Notes under the pieces: model-generated
Seen by the model: only the letters and a program-made list of their open reading frames with translations
The model's database searches: none
Told to the model about the DNA's origin: nothing
From: Falciphora oryzae
Taxonomy: Eukaryota; Ascomycota; Sordariomycetes; Magnaporthales; Magnaporthaceae
Length of the DNA stretch: 64,000 nt
Direction: 5' to 3'
Assembly: GCA_000733355.1 (NCBI GenBank)
Contig: JNVV01000001.1
Span: forward strand, 3,506,278 to 3,570,277
Part shown: positions 13,104-24,868 of the stretch, piece by piece
How positions within the stretch are numbered: position 1 is the stretch's first letter
Layout of the letters: every line of letters starts with the position of its first letter
Position numbers and translations under genes: made by a program

Positions 13104-15599
13104 ATGGCTTCCAACGGCCAGGCCGGCGCCGGCGCGTCGGCGCAGGAGGCGGGCAAGGGCAAGAAGCCGATGGAGCTGTACCCCATGGTCGACTGGAAGT
13201 ACGACACCTTCCTCTGGGTCATGTCCATCACCGCCGACCTCTTCTTCCGCGAGATACATCCGCGCAGTTCCTGGAAGATCCCGCGCAACGGCCCCGTGCT
13301 CTTTGTCGCCGCTCCCCACGCCAACCAGGTCAGTTCCGACGGCTGCGTGACATGTCCTTGTATCGCCTAGTGCAGATGCTAATGCGCCTCGCGGAAAACC
13401 CAGTTCGTCGACGCCCTCATCCTGCAAAGAACCCTCAAGCGCGAAGCCGCCCGCCGCGTGTCCCTCCTCATCGCCCAGAAATCAGTCCACGGCTTCATCG
13501 GCTGGGCCTCGCGCCAGGTCGGCGCCGTGCCCGTCGGCCGCGCCCAGGACTCGGCCAAGCCTGCGAGCGGCGCCATCTACCTGCCCGACCCCATCGGCGA
13601 CCCGACCCTCGTGCGCGGCTACGGCACCCACTTTGATAAGGAGGCCGAGGTCGGCGGCGGGCTCTTCCTGCCGTCGGTCAAGGGCAAGACTGGGTCCAAC
13701 GTCGACATCGCCCAGATCATCGGCCCGGAGGAGCTCCGGATCCGCCGGCCGCTCAAGGGGAGGCTGCCCATGCAGCAGCTCACTGGCCGCGACGATATCG
13801 ACGAGGACGGCAACTTCACCAACAAGGAGCACAGAGGCTGCGCGGCCGACTACCAGGGCACCAAGTTCAAGACGGCGCCGCACATTGACCAGAGCAAGGT
13901 GTTCGAGGCAGTCTTCGCGCGGCTCCGCTCCGGCGGCTGTGTGGGCATCTTCCCCGAGGGCGGCAGCCACGACCGCACAGAACTGCTGCCGCTCAAGCCG
14001 GGAGTGTCCATCATGGCGCTGGGCGCCATGGCCGAGAACCCCGAGTGTGGCGTCAAAATCGTGCCCGTGGGCATGAACTATTTCCACGCACACAAGTTCC
14101 GCTCGCGAGCTGTCGTCGAGTTCGGCGCAGCCATCGACGTGCCGGCCGAGCTGGTGGAGAAGTACAAGGGCAACCAACGTCGCGAGGCCGTCGGCACCCT
14201 GCTGGACCAGGTCCACCAGGGGCTCTCGGCCGTGACTGTGTCGACGCCCGACTACGACACGCTCATGCTGATCCAGGCCGCTCGCCGCCTGTATAACCCT
14301 ACGGGCAAGAAGCTGCCGCTTCCCGTCGTGGTCGAGCTTAACCGCCGCCTGGCGCTGGGCTACGAACGCTACAAGAACGACGAGCGCGTTATCCGCGTGC
14401 TCGAGTCGGTCAAGACGTACAACAAGGCTCTGCGCTACCTCAACGTGCGCGACCACCAGGTCCAGGTCATTCGCATGTCGTGGCCCCGCGTCGTGCGCAC
14501 ATTCCTGGCGCGGCTCATCAAGCTGATCGTGCTGCTCTTCGCCACCCTCCCGGGCCTCGTCCTTTTCTTCCCCGTCTTCGTCATCGCAAAGGTCATCAGC
14601 ATCCGCAAGGCCGAGCAGGCCCTCGCCGCGTCCTCCGTCAAGATCCAGGGGCGCGACGTCATGGCCACGTGGAAGCTGCTTGTCTCTCTGGGCGTCGCGC
14701 CCTGCTTCTACAACTTCTACTGCACCCTCGTCGCCTACAAGGTCTCCACCGACGGCTTCTGGGGCCTCATCCCCACCAACGTGGTCCACCTCGACTGGAA
14801 GCTGGTGGCGCTGGCCGTCTGGACCATCAGCTGGCCCATCTTCATCGGCATCACCTTTGCGGCCCTGCGGTTCGGCGAGATTGGTATGGACATCTTCAAG
14901 TCGCTCCGCCCGCTGCTGCTCTGCATGCTGCCGACGTCCAAGTACAACATGCAGAAGCTGCAGGAGCAGCGCGCCGAACTCAGCGCCGAGGTGACCCACC
15001 TCATCAACACCCTGGGCCCGGAGATGTTCCCCGACTTTGAACAGACGCGCCTGATCAAGGTGGCCGACGGCGCGCCCCTCTCGCCGCTCTCGCCGATCTC
15101 TCCGTCTAAGCAACCGAAAGAGTCGCCGTTTGCGGGCAAGAAGCGCCGGGACAGCGAGCAGTCGACGGCGAGCGCGGGGCCCTCGGAGCCGCCCACGCCG
15201 CCTCCGGGAGGCATCCAGCGGCGCACGACGCAGTCGAGCCGGGCGATACCGCGCAACGAGTCCTTCAGCAACATCGGCCGTGCTGGCATCTTTGCGACGC
15301 GGCCGCCGTCGCGGAGCCGCAGCCGGACGAGCAGCGCGGGCGGCGGGCCGGGCGGGCTCGGCTCCATGGGGGGCTTCCCGATCAGCGGGTTCACGGCGCT
15401 CGACTCCAAGGAGGGGTTCGACGAGGCCAGCCGCAAGATCCGCGAGGCGATGCGCGAGCGCGGCGAGATGCGCAGGCGGCAGAGCGGCTTCGGGCAGCGC
15501 AGCTCCTCGTCGGGCGGCGGCATGGAGATCGGCGCCGACAGCGAGGACGAGGAGAACGGGGAGTCGTACTACGACGAGGCGAGGAAGAAGACGACGTAA
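13104..15599 (+). CDS. SCT1: Glycerol-3-phosphate/DHAP acyltransferase, SCT1/GPT2 type
   Basis: Endoplasmic-reticulum enzyme for the first step of phospholipid and triacylglycerol synthesis: it acylates glycerol-3-phosphate (and dihydroxyacetone phosphate in the yeast relatives) at sn-1. Exons 13104-13328 and 13404-15599 (806 aa). The 75-nt intron (GTCAGT donor, CCCAG acceptor) splits the catalytic motif between Q75 and F76, giving PHANQFVDA with H72 and D78. The second acyltransferase block FPEGGSHDR is at 258-266. Hydrophobic segments follow at about 450-480 (LIKLIVLLFATLPGLVLFF), 510-535 and 550-580. The C-terminal 150 residues are Ser/Arg-rich and hydrophilic, probably phosphorylated, ending in an acidic tail. 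Length and motif order match fungal SCT1/GPT2; which of the two yeast paralogues it corresponds to cannot be said. Confidence 0.94.
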
Positions 15600-17140
15600 T
15601 GACGGGGCGGGATGCTAAAAACCAAAGTCCAACCGGAGGAGGCAGCGATGTGTCTTTTTTTTTTTTCTTCTTGTCTTGTTTTTATCATCTCTCTATTAGT
15701 TGGAAAAAGTACAGGCTGGGAGCGCAGAGCGAGGGGTGTGGTGTTCCATTGGGAGTGTACGGGGTGGGATATTGTTCGAATCGTGTCGCAGGTGCAGCGA
15801 GGCATCGGCCGGATGAGAAACGGAACCAGGGGGAGGGTACCTAAACCCACTACAGAAACGGAGGGGAGCAGGAAGGAAAACGGCCCTGTAGATGTCATTT
15901 TTTTTTTTTTCCTCCCTACGCCTTCTCCTTTTCTGTGTGTTCCTCCCTACTCCGTTGATGGCATCACCAAATGTCACCCCGTGTATTTTGTCCACCACCA
16001 CTTCTTTACCGCTGGGAATGGCTTACTCTGTGTTTCTGCGACTGCCACGTTTTAGGGATTTTAGTTCATGTAGCATACAACTCGGGCCATCATGTTTTTT
16101 CCTATTCTGCGCTACAGGCCGTCATCGTCTAGGGCCCCTCAGACATAAGATATGCCTCTGGGTAGCCCCTTAATCTGCCAACAGTCTGTCTCTGCCTCCA
16201 CCTCCCACGCGCAGCAACCTTCGTTTCCGCGACTATTTTCTAGGTCTCAGTGATCGACTCCACCCTACTCACATTCGCCAGACAGTCGCTTGTGGGAGGT
16301 TCACCTGCCAGGAACATGTCGTCATGATCTGCTGTAACACTACCGTAATGACTGCCGGGATCCGAGTGCTATTGGAGTTCGTGACGGGACCCTTGTGTAT
16401 GGGGGTGGTCACCGAGTGACGTTTGTCGTGTAGCCTCGTCTGTTCGCCAAGACGGACTCTATGTTGTGCGACGTAGGACCGATTTGACGACAGACCACAT
16501 AAACCAGGAACATTTTGACGCCTGAAGTCGATCCTGGGATGATCGACGCCGCTCGACGCACACATTGCTAAGTGGCGTCGACTCGAATATCACGGAAAGA
16601 AAAGCTGCTCAACTAATCACCGAGTATCACATTTGTGGCACAGGCGATGAATCTCAAGAGACCGCTCAAAGCGAGGCGGCCTGTTTCGTTTCGATTCCGC
16701 GGCGATGATCATCAAGCCGCCAGAGGAACTGGATATCGAAGAAAGGTCATGGCGAAACTCGAGACAGCAACTGCTAGACCAATTTCACTGCCTCGGACCG
16801 TAAAGGCCAGACCACACTAATGACAAGAAAATAATCAGAAACAACAAAAAACAAAGTGCCGCTCGACCGACCTTCTGGGTCGCTATGTAGAAGCCAATGG
16901 CCAAACAAAACAAAACAGAGTACCATATTCCGTGTACAATGTCATGACGCCGGATATCACGTCCACGCCCCTCTAGTTCTAAAATAAAATCGGCTTCCCC
17001 TGAACGGTCACGGGCTCATTCCGCAACGGCCAGGTTCCGCCTGGGTTGCTTCCGGGCTAGAAGATGCCCGAGAAAATGTGAAGGTGAAGAATGAAAGAAA
17101 CAAAAGTAAAAGAGTAAAAGGAGAAACTGTCAGAACAGGT
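15600..17140. other. Convergent spacer between acyltransferase and NMNAT
   Basis: Both flanking genes end here, so most of this is probably 3' UTR and spacer. Short T tracts occur near 15655 and 15900. An ORF at 16635-16820 has no features of a real gene. Nothing else was recognised. Confidence 0.5.
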
Positions 17141-18823
17141 TCAAGGGTCGGTGGTTGTCGACTGGCCGGCGGCTGCCGGTGCAGGGGCGGACGACGGGCC
17201 AGCTGAGGATGAAGCAGCAGGGGTGCTGTCCTCGTTCTTGGAGGAAGCCTCGCCATTGAACAGATCGTTCTCCTCGATGTACCTTACGACAGCGTCTGGG
17301 ATCAGGTACCTGATGCTCAGGTTCTTCTTAAGGAATAGCCGAATCTTAGTCGAGCTGATGTCGTTCTGGATGACCTGAGGGATGACCCAGATGTTCTCTC
17401 GGTACTCTTGCAGCGTGGCAAGCGCCTCCTCCGTGTCGGTGCCAGAGCGCTCGACGATGAAGGCACCGAAGTTGTGGCCGAGGATAACGTCGAGATCCCG
17501 AGGGGCCCAGAGCCCCGGAGTGGACATGGTCAGGATCAGGTCGCCGCCGGCAAGCAGGCAGATCCTGGCGCGCCTCCTGATCGAGGGATCCTCGGCTGAC
17601 TGGATGCCACCTCGTACGGTCTTGTTGCAGAAAAAGTCACGTTAGTCAGTCACCCCGCTTTTCAATCTCTGCCGAGACTTGGGGCCCCTGAACGCACTCA
17701 CATTGATCTCATGATCAAGCTTGGCCAGCACCTGGGCAGTAGGCGTGTACTCGGGCTCGCCCGTGGTAGGGTTGCGGACCGAGGTCTCGAACTCGTCAAC
17801 CATGATCCACGAGCTTGACTGCAGCGACAGCTTGATCATGTTGATGCGGTGGTGCGATGGTGCGAGACCAGCCTTCTTGTAGGCGTCTGACACGGGACTA
17901 TACACGTGCAAATGTTAGCATCGGCACGGTGAGAGGCTTGGCAACCGCTGTCCCGGTTGAATAATTCGGGAACGGGCCAGTCCCGGTGTTACAGGGCAGA
18001 GCTAACCGGGTGGGACGAGATATACCTAATGTAGCCACCGACAACCTCAAAGTTGGTGTTGATGCCGCAGTAGTCACCTGTTGATCCATGCTGGTCAGCC
18101 AAATCTTCAGCAAACGCATGCGGAATAAGGGGCCACATACGGGCCATCTCGAACCTGAGAAAGGGGCGAGTTAGCATTCGCACTGTATACAAAAGACGAA
18201 AAAAAAGTTGGGGGTAATGGAGGCCACATACATTCTCAAGTGCAGGTATGTGATGGGCTGCCAGAACACATGTCAGTATAAGGCCATCAATAGTCTATGG
18301 CTCGCGCGCGATGGAGCTATCGCCCGCTTCCCGCGCGGAGCCGCTTGCCGCTGAGCGGCCGAGCAGGCACAAGAACAAACCGAGAAGGACCCGCAGGCCA
18401 CCTTCGAGCAAGGGAAGAAAGCATGTTAGCATTCCGTGCGACGACAACTAAGAAATGCGTCGGCGGTCTCAGTTGGGCCCCGGGAGACGGCAGTGGCAAT
18501 CAGCTCCGCGTCGACTGCGTCCAGCAACCTCGCGAGGCCTTTGCTCCGATATCGCGCGGGGCGGCGAGCGGGGACGGCGGCGGGACCGTTCTCGCAGCAA
18601 CAGCAGGTTTCGATGGAAATTGCCCAGGAGGCCAAAAGGACCGCCAGCAAATAACAGTGGAAACACCGAAATGAAAAGAAAAAAAAAAAAATCAAAAATC
18701 CAAACTCACCAGCACAAGCGGAGTCTTGCCATGCTGAGTCTGGCGAAGCCGGAGCTTGTCGGTCGGGAACTGGTACGTCGGCGTCGTGGTGGTAGGGAAC
18801 TGGGGTTGCGTGGTCGAAGTCAT
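17141..18823 (-). CDS. NMA1: Nicotinamide/nicotinate mononucleotide adenylyltransferase
   Basis: Joins ATP and NMN (or NaMN) to make NAD (or NaAD), the shared last steps of NAD synthesis and salvage. Seven exons on the minus strand: 18823-18710, 18401-18381, 18257-18232, 18154-18141, 18077-18026, 17897-17702 and 17620-17141 (300 aa, all phases consistent). Exons 2, 3 and 4 are only 21, 26 and 14 nt and together encode the start of the catalytic core, VACGSFSPITYLHLRMFEMA, including the GxFxPxTxxH nucleotide-binding signature. The other family signature, ISSTKIRLFLKK, is in the last exon, followed by a non-conserved Ala/Ser tail. The first intron is 308 nt with a CTAAC branch site; it and the last intron use AAG acceptors. 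A 30-nt A tract lies 36 nt upstream of the start. Intergenic distance on both sides is large. Identity is firm; the micro-exons rest on splice signals and homology. Confidence 0.92.
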
Positions 18824-18858
18824 GATGTCTGCTGGCCCGGTAGCGTCGGCCGAAGTTG

Positions 18859-18891
<33 letters not shown>

Positions 18892-20811
18892 TGTATCTGA
18901 TGTGGTGGTTGAGTGTGGGAGGGAGGTACCAGTTGCCGAGGCCTGGTACTTTGTAGTCGTGTTTGGAGGGAGTTTAGAGGCCCGAGAACGGCTGAAACTG
19001 CAGGTGACTGCACCGTATGCGGGTGTCAATGAGGCGACGGTGCAGGGTCAGACAGTGGCGCGGCCGTCGCTGTCAGATGGCTGAGGCGAGGCGTCGAGTT
19101 TCCGGTAAGCTCAGCAGCAAGCGAATGCGCCGAGGCAAGGAGGGTTTCTGCGAGGCGTCTGTCGGCCTCAAGTGATAACCAAGTGCCAAAGAGAGATAGA
19201 CAAGATGGAAGCCAAAAAAAAAAAAAAAAAAAAAAAAAGAACGAGCGTCGCACACGGGAATGCCCCAGCTGGGAAAAGACGACAAAAGCGAGCCGACAGG
19301 ACCGGTGGATAATAAGACGGCGAGAGTTTTGATCAATCGGTCTGTTCCGCCGGGAACAGATGAAAGCAAGCGGCGAGCCTTTCAATCGGAGGTCTGAGGA
19401 GAAAGCAAAAAAGTAAAGGAAAAAAAAAGAAGAGAAAGAGGAGGAAAGAACGGGCTCGCAAGGCAAGGTGCTTTGGCAAATGGATGGAGCAAGGTTTAGC
19501 ACTGTTCAGTCGACAGCCAGCCAAAGCCGGAATGACTAATAAAGAGGCTCCTCCCCAAGAGAGGCAATGCAGCGGTAGAGGAGAACGGGCGGGGGGGATG
19601 TGCCTGCCTGCTGCAAGTGCGGAGTGGAGGGCGGGTGGAGCTTTAGCTCTCAATGCAGATTTCCGTTTTCGAGTCTGGCCTGGGAAGGTTCCTTGCGTAT
19701 ATCTGGCTGTCTTGTCTTTACTGGAGGGACGAAAATGGATAGGCACCCAATGGTTGACTCTTTTCTTTGCTGCTTTTGTACGCATGCACGGGGCGGCAGG
19801 CAACAATGGATCCTGGCTGGTGGTTGCTGCTGGCTGGCTGCAAAGGCAATCCCGGGCTGAGTGAGCTATTCGTGCCCAGCCGTGCGGGCAGCAACTGCCC
19901 GCCCAGGTACTGTACAGGATCAAGTCCACCCGTACCCGGCATTTGTTGTGGACAGATGCCCGGCCTGTTGAGGCGCAGCGTTGCCAGCGGCGGGGGACGA
20001 TTGAGGGGACCTGGCGGCGGGACCCTGGATGACGCAACGCGATTGATGAGGTGGGGGGACGGCCGCTCCCCGCCGATCATGGCCGTCACGGAACCTGGAC
20101 GACTATTTTTGTTTTTGTTTTTGGAATCTTGATTGTTCCTGTTTTCTGTTTCCACGCCCCCGGAGGGGCTTGGGCCCGGCCGCTGCCCCTCTCAAAATGG
20201 TTTCTGTCTTGTCTCCTCTCGTGCGAGGCTGCCTGGGAAGATCCGTCAGGAAGGCAGCAGCAGCAGCACAACCTCTCGGAAAGGGCCACGGCATGACGCG
20301 TGAAACAGACCTACCTAAGCCCCGGACACTATCAGAGACCGAGACACGACTGTCCAGCCACCCTGTTCTGCCGAATGCTTCCCAACGCGGCATAGCCCAA
20401 TCAGGGTCAGCTGAGCCCTCACGCTGACGACACTGCTGCGAACCCTGGGGTCCCCCCCAGCTGCTCAGTGGTGGTGGCCTCCAGGCGCAAGCCGCGGCTC
20501 CCTGCTGTCACGGGCTTCAGGATCGCCTCCAAATCTGCATCGACAGCAATGCCATGCACGAACGCCGCGGCGGGGTTTTTGTGGTCTGGTTTACGTGGTA
20601 TTACTGTCAAGCTCACTAGCAGAAAGCGCACATTGGTCATGGTATCCTTGATAGTGTTCGAATAGTTTCTAGATCGTATAGGTAGTCAATAGGTACAAAA
20701 CACACGAGCAGCCACAGCCAGAAAAACTCCTGCCCAACCCGACTGATGCCCAGAACATCACCGACACCAAACTCCCTCCAGCATTCAATTCATGCGTGTT
20801 CGTAGCTCGCG
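18824..20811. other. Spacer between NMNAT and glycerol kinase
   Basis: Upstream region of NMNAT and downstream region of glycerol kinase. It has A tracts at 18859-18888 (30 nt) and 19214-19238 (25 nt). No coding sequence was recognised on either strand. Confidence 0.5.
18859..18888. repeat. 30-nt A homopolymer upstream of NMNAT
   Basis: An uninterrupted A tract (T tract on the gene's sense strand) ends 36 nt before the NMNAT start codon. It lies in the promoter or leader; such tracts resist nucleosomes and are prone to length change. Confidence 0.95.
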
Positions 20812-22728
20812 CTATTCCTCGTCTTCATCCTCGCCATCCGTCTTGTGCTCTTCCCTGACCCAACCCCGGCTCATCTCGACGGCCTGTTCCCACTTTGCAA
20901 ACATGCGGTTGAACCGCGCCCGGTCGCCCTTGGCTTTGCTGGGCTCGAACAGCGTCCTGTTTTTACGCCCGACCTCGGCGAGGTCCCCAAGCCCGCGCCA
21001 GACCCCAGTCGCGAGCCCAGCAGCAATAGACGCTCCAAGTGCCGTCGTCTCCCGCATTGCCGGCCGGTCAACCGAGATCCCACTGATGTCCGCCTGCGTC
21101 TGCATGCACAGGTCCGAGTTGGACAGGCCGCCGTCCACGGCTAATGACCCGAGCTTGTGCCCGCTGTCGCGCTCCATCGCGTCCAGGATGGCCTTTGTCT
21201 GAAAGCACGTCGCCTCGAGCGTCGCCCGGGCGATGTGGCCCTTTTGCGTGTGTTGCGTGATGCCGACTTTGGGTTGTAGAGAAATATGTTAGCCTGAGAC
21301 TATCCAGGGAGGAAAAGATAGTTGTAAGAAAAGGAGAGGAATAGTAGATCAAAACTCACATAATGTACCTTTGGCATCGTCAATCCAGTACGGCGCAAAC
21401 AACCCACTGAAGGCCGTCACAAACACGACACCACCGTTATCCTTGACACTCTCGGCCAGTGCCGTTATCTCGGCTGATTCTTTAGCGAAGCCCAGGTTCC
21501 CTTGCAGGAACTTGACGCCGCTACCGGCGACCGCGATGCTGCCCTCGAGCGCGTACGCCCGCCCGCCCAGCTCCGGCCCAAAGTCGAAAGCCACCGTGGC
21601 CAGGAGTCCGGACTTCGATATAACTGGTTCGGGGCCTACGTTGTACAGCAGGAAGCAGCCAGTGCCGTAAGTGTTTTTAGCCTGGCCCGACTCGAAGGCG
21701 CACTGCCCCACCACGGCGCTGCTCTGGTCGCCCAGGCACCCCGCGATGCGCACGCCAGCCAGGGGCCCCGCGGCGATTTGGCCAAACGCCGTGGCGTGCG
21801 CCGAGGGAACGATCCGGGGCAGCTGCACTTTGGCCGGGTCGATGCCGAAAAATCCGAGCAGCTTGTCGTCGTAGCTCAGGTCTCGTAGGTTCATGAACAT
21901 GGTACGGCTCGCGTTGGTCCCGTCCGTAACATGCACGGGGTCCCTGCCGCCAGGTGGGTTTGCGCCGCCGTTGAGTCGGTAAATAAGCCACGAGTCGACA
22001 GTGCCGAAGGCAAGGCGGCCCTCGTCGTAGGCGCGGCTAACGGCCTCGACGTTGCGCAGCAGCCACAGCAGTTTGACGGAGCTGGGGTATGTCGACAGCG
22101 GCAGGCCGCAGAGCTGCAGCAGGTCGGCGCTGCCTTCGCGCGCGCGCAGCTCTCGCACGAGCCCGCCCGTCCGCGTGTCAGGCCATACCACGGCGTTGTA
22201 CAGCGGTTCGCCCGTGGCCGAGTCCCACACGACCGTCGTCTCGCGCTGGTTCGTGATGCCGACGGCGCGCACCGAGGCGCCAGGCCGCGACACCGAGAAC
22301 TTGCGCATCGTCTGCTCGATGCACTCCTCGACTGACGAGAGCAGCTCGAGCGGGTCGTGCTCGTGCCACCCGGACTCGGGATATAGGTTCTCGAACTCGA
22401 TCTGGTGGCCCTCGACCGGCTCCCCTTCGCGGTTAAATATGATGAAGCGCGACGAGGTCGTCCCCTGGTCTATGCTGCCGATGAAGACCTCGTCTTCCGT
22501 CTCTTGGGCCACGGGCTGCGCCTCCCGGGGCTGCGCAACATTCTCGACATGTTGGGCCACTGCAGCATTCTCAACCTGGACGACCTCGACCCCTGAGACA
22601 GCGTCGGCAGCAGTTCCCTTGAGCACGGCAGCCTCAATGACCTCGGGTTCTACTATACGGGGGCGCTTGGCCTCCCGGTCACCACTCGCTGGCGGTGCGG
22701 CTACCTGGCATGCGACGACGGAAGCCAT
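20812..22728 (-). CDS. GUT1: Glycerol kinase
   Basis: Phosphorylates glycerol with ATP to sn-glycerol-3-phosphate, the entry step of glycerol catabolism. Exons 22728-21360 and 21266-20812 (607 aa). The 93-nt intron (GTGAGT donor, GGCTAAC branch site, AAG acceptor) sits inside the FGGY-kinase core and restores GTLFGITQHTQKGH across the junction. Visible motifs include the N-terminal phosphate loop GSIDQGTTSSRF, GITNQRETTVVWD, and the C-terminal FGGY signature GGLSNSDLCMQTQADIS. The first 70 or so residues before the kinase fold are poorly conserved and Ala/Val/Glu-rich, and the tail is acidic (DGEDEDEE). The reading frame stays open upstream of 22728 but without an ATG, and 22728 has a strong context (AGCATGG), so it is taken as the start. 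Identity is firm. Confidence 0.95.
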
Positions 22729-24868
22729 GCTGGAGGATGAATATGGGAAACGTGAAGAGGATGAGGCAGAAGTAGAGGTAGGGAAGGAGGAGGCAGCAAG
22801 GGGGGTAAAGAAGGGCGGTGGTGGCGGTGGTGGTGTTGTCAGGATTAGCCGGAAGGGGAGCTGAAAAGAGAAGGAGCAAGAGGGGGTGATGGTTTTGCCG
22901 CCGTTTTTGCTTCTGCTACTGCCGCCGCCGCCGCTGATGGTCCAAAACGAGCGCGTGCTTCGCAAGACGCGGTAGCACTGGCGGGACCGGGAGCGCGAGC
23001 GGGATGTGAGGCAGCTTATTAGGTGGTCGTTACGAGGGCGGGGTATTACTATTATTCGAGGCTCGGCAGGTTGGTTGGCGCTGGAGAAGAAGGCCCTGCC
23101 GCCCTGGCTTCAGCAAACGGCCGGACGAAGACTATTCCGGGCGGCTGGAGCGGCGCACAAGCCGATCGTGCGGCTATGTGATGGAGAGACACTCGAGACA
23201 AGCTGCTGGGGTGGTGGTGCCGGCCGCCGATGTCCGGAGGCGTGGGCGTGTGCGTAAGTGTGGGTGGGTGTGTGGATAGACGAAGGGTTGAGAGGCAGTT
23301 GTGTTGCTGCTGCTGTTCCTGAGAGTCTTATGAACAGTGATGAGGTAGGAGAAGGAAGAGACGGGCACAGCACCTGGCTACGATGCAAGAGGAGTGAAAA
23401 GGAGGAGGAGGAATTGAGGAGCTTCTTCATTGGAATGGGAGAGAAAAAGGGGCCGAGAGGGGAAAGGGGCAAGGCAGGAGGACGAGTGTGTTTTATCACA
23501 CAAAGCCGGTGGACCGCAGAGAGATTGTTCGGAATGGATCCGGCTCACAGCCTAGCTCGACGGAACGGCAGGTACCAAGCAGGCTGTGTGTTGTGCGGCC
23601 GGCTCGGGAAGGGGTGTCGCGCGCGTCGGGGACAGAGAGAGAAGAGAGAGAACAAGAGAAGAAAAAAAAAAGCTTGTGAAGATCGATCGATCTCCACGCA
23701 CACTCAGCTGCACACACCTAGCACAGGAGGCTGCCCGCTCCAACGCCCGCCTCATGCCTGGAACCGGCTGTTAAGACGAACACCAGACGTGCCCCTACTG
23801 ACCCCCACCCACCGCTGTGCCGCCGTCGCCACCTGTGGAGCTCCAGGCTGTTCTTGCGGCTCCTTGGGCTCTGGGGCGCACCCAAGCCGGCGGCTTGATT
23901 GGGGGAAACATCCCCAACCTCTGCAGCACATGACCTCGAGCGCCCCAGTTCTCTCTCAGCTCTAGAACCTCGTCCACTAAAACCGCACCTGAGCCCAGAA
24001 CATCGAATACCAAATCCGTTGCAACCCCCACTCCGCCGTCGACCTCGGACGGGGCTTGGCTTTGACATGTTGCCCCTGGCGGACCTTTTGGTTGGGATGG
24101 AGTTGTAATGACCCACGCGACCTATCAATCAATAAACCCAGACCGTGTCAATATTGTGCTGATATACAGCTATCCTCTATCTTGGACCAGCTGCAGTGAC
24201 GACACTAGGCGGTGTCTATTGTGACGTGACGGATGTTGCTGTTGCTCGTCATACCGTCAAACTCCTGACTGGTATCCGAATTCCTCGAATTGATTAATTA
24301 CATACAACCATCCTCAACATTGCCCCTCCTCCGCGTCGGCGAAAAGATATTATAAGTTCCCCGTCCTTGTGTATTGGACCCATCTGGTGTATTACGTTTT
24401 CGACCTTCAAAATAAAGAGATCACAAGTGGAGGGGAAAAAAAAGGGAAAAATAAAAAGACAGAGGGAACCCAGAAGTACATGGCGGCGAAGAAGTAAATG
24501 GCGGGAGAGGCTAATAGAACAGGCGCGCAAACACTTCATATTCTTTAGGGGCTGAGAGTCCCTGACAAGACGGCCAGCCGCGCGAGCTCCAACGAATCAA
24601 AATATACAGCTTTGTGGAACTTCAACAGGCCGAGAAACCAAACCTCGTTTACGAGTCAACCGAAATGTAGAAAATATAGAATAAGACAAGATATAATCCA
24701 ACAAAGGCAGCCGGGGAATTGGGCATGGGGGTTGGGGGTTGGAGATGTTGAGGGAAGTATAAAGCCGATGGTGCAGATGCTGCGAGGTGACAATGGAGCG
24801 GTGGGAGACATAGGAGACCAAACGAAAACAACAAGGGTCGAAACGAGAAACACGATAGAGTATTGACG
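22729..24868. other. Spacer between glycerol kinase and KIN1
   Basis: Holds the GC- and CT-rich leader and promoter of glycerol kinase (right of 22729) and the 3' UTR of KIN1. ORFs such as 23258-23965 lack any recognisable domain and look like chance. Confidence 0.5.

Noticed and set aside
13482..15113. 543-aa minus-strand ORF opposite the acyltransferase
   Set aside because: It is Asp/Glu/His/Arg-rich nonsense, a shadow of the conserved acyltransferase on the other strand.
22729..22965. N-terminal extension of glycerol kinase by 79 residues
   Set aside because: The frame is open, but the apparent start at 22965 is TTG; the first true ATG is 22728, in strong context.
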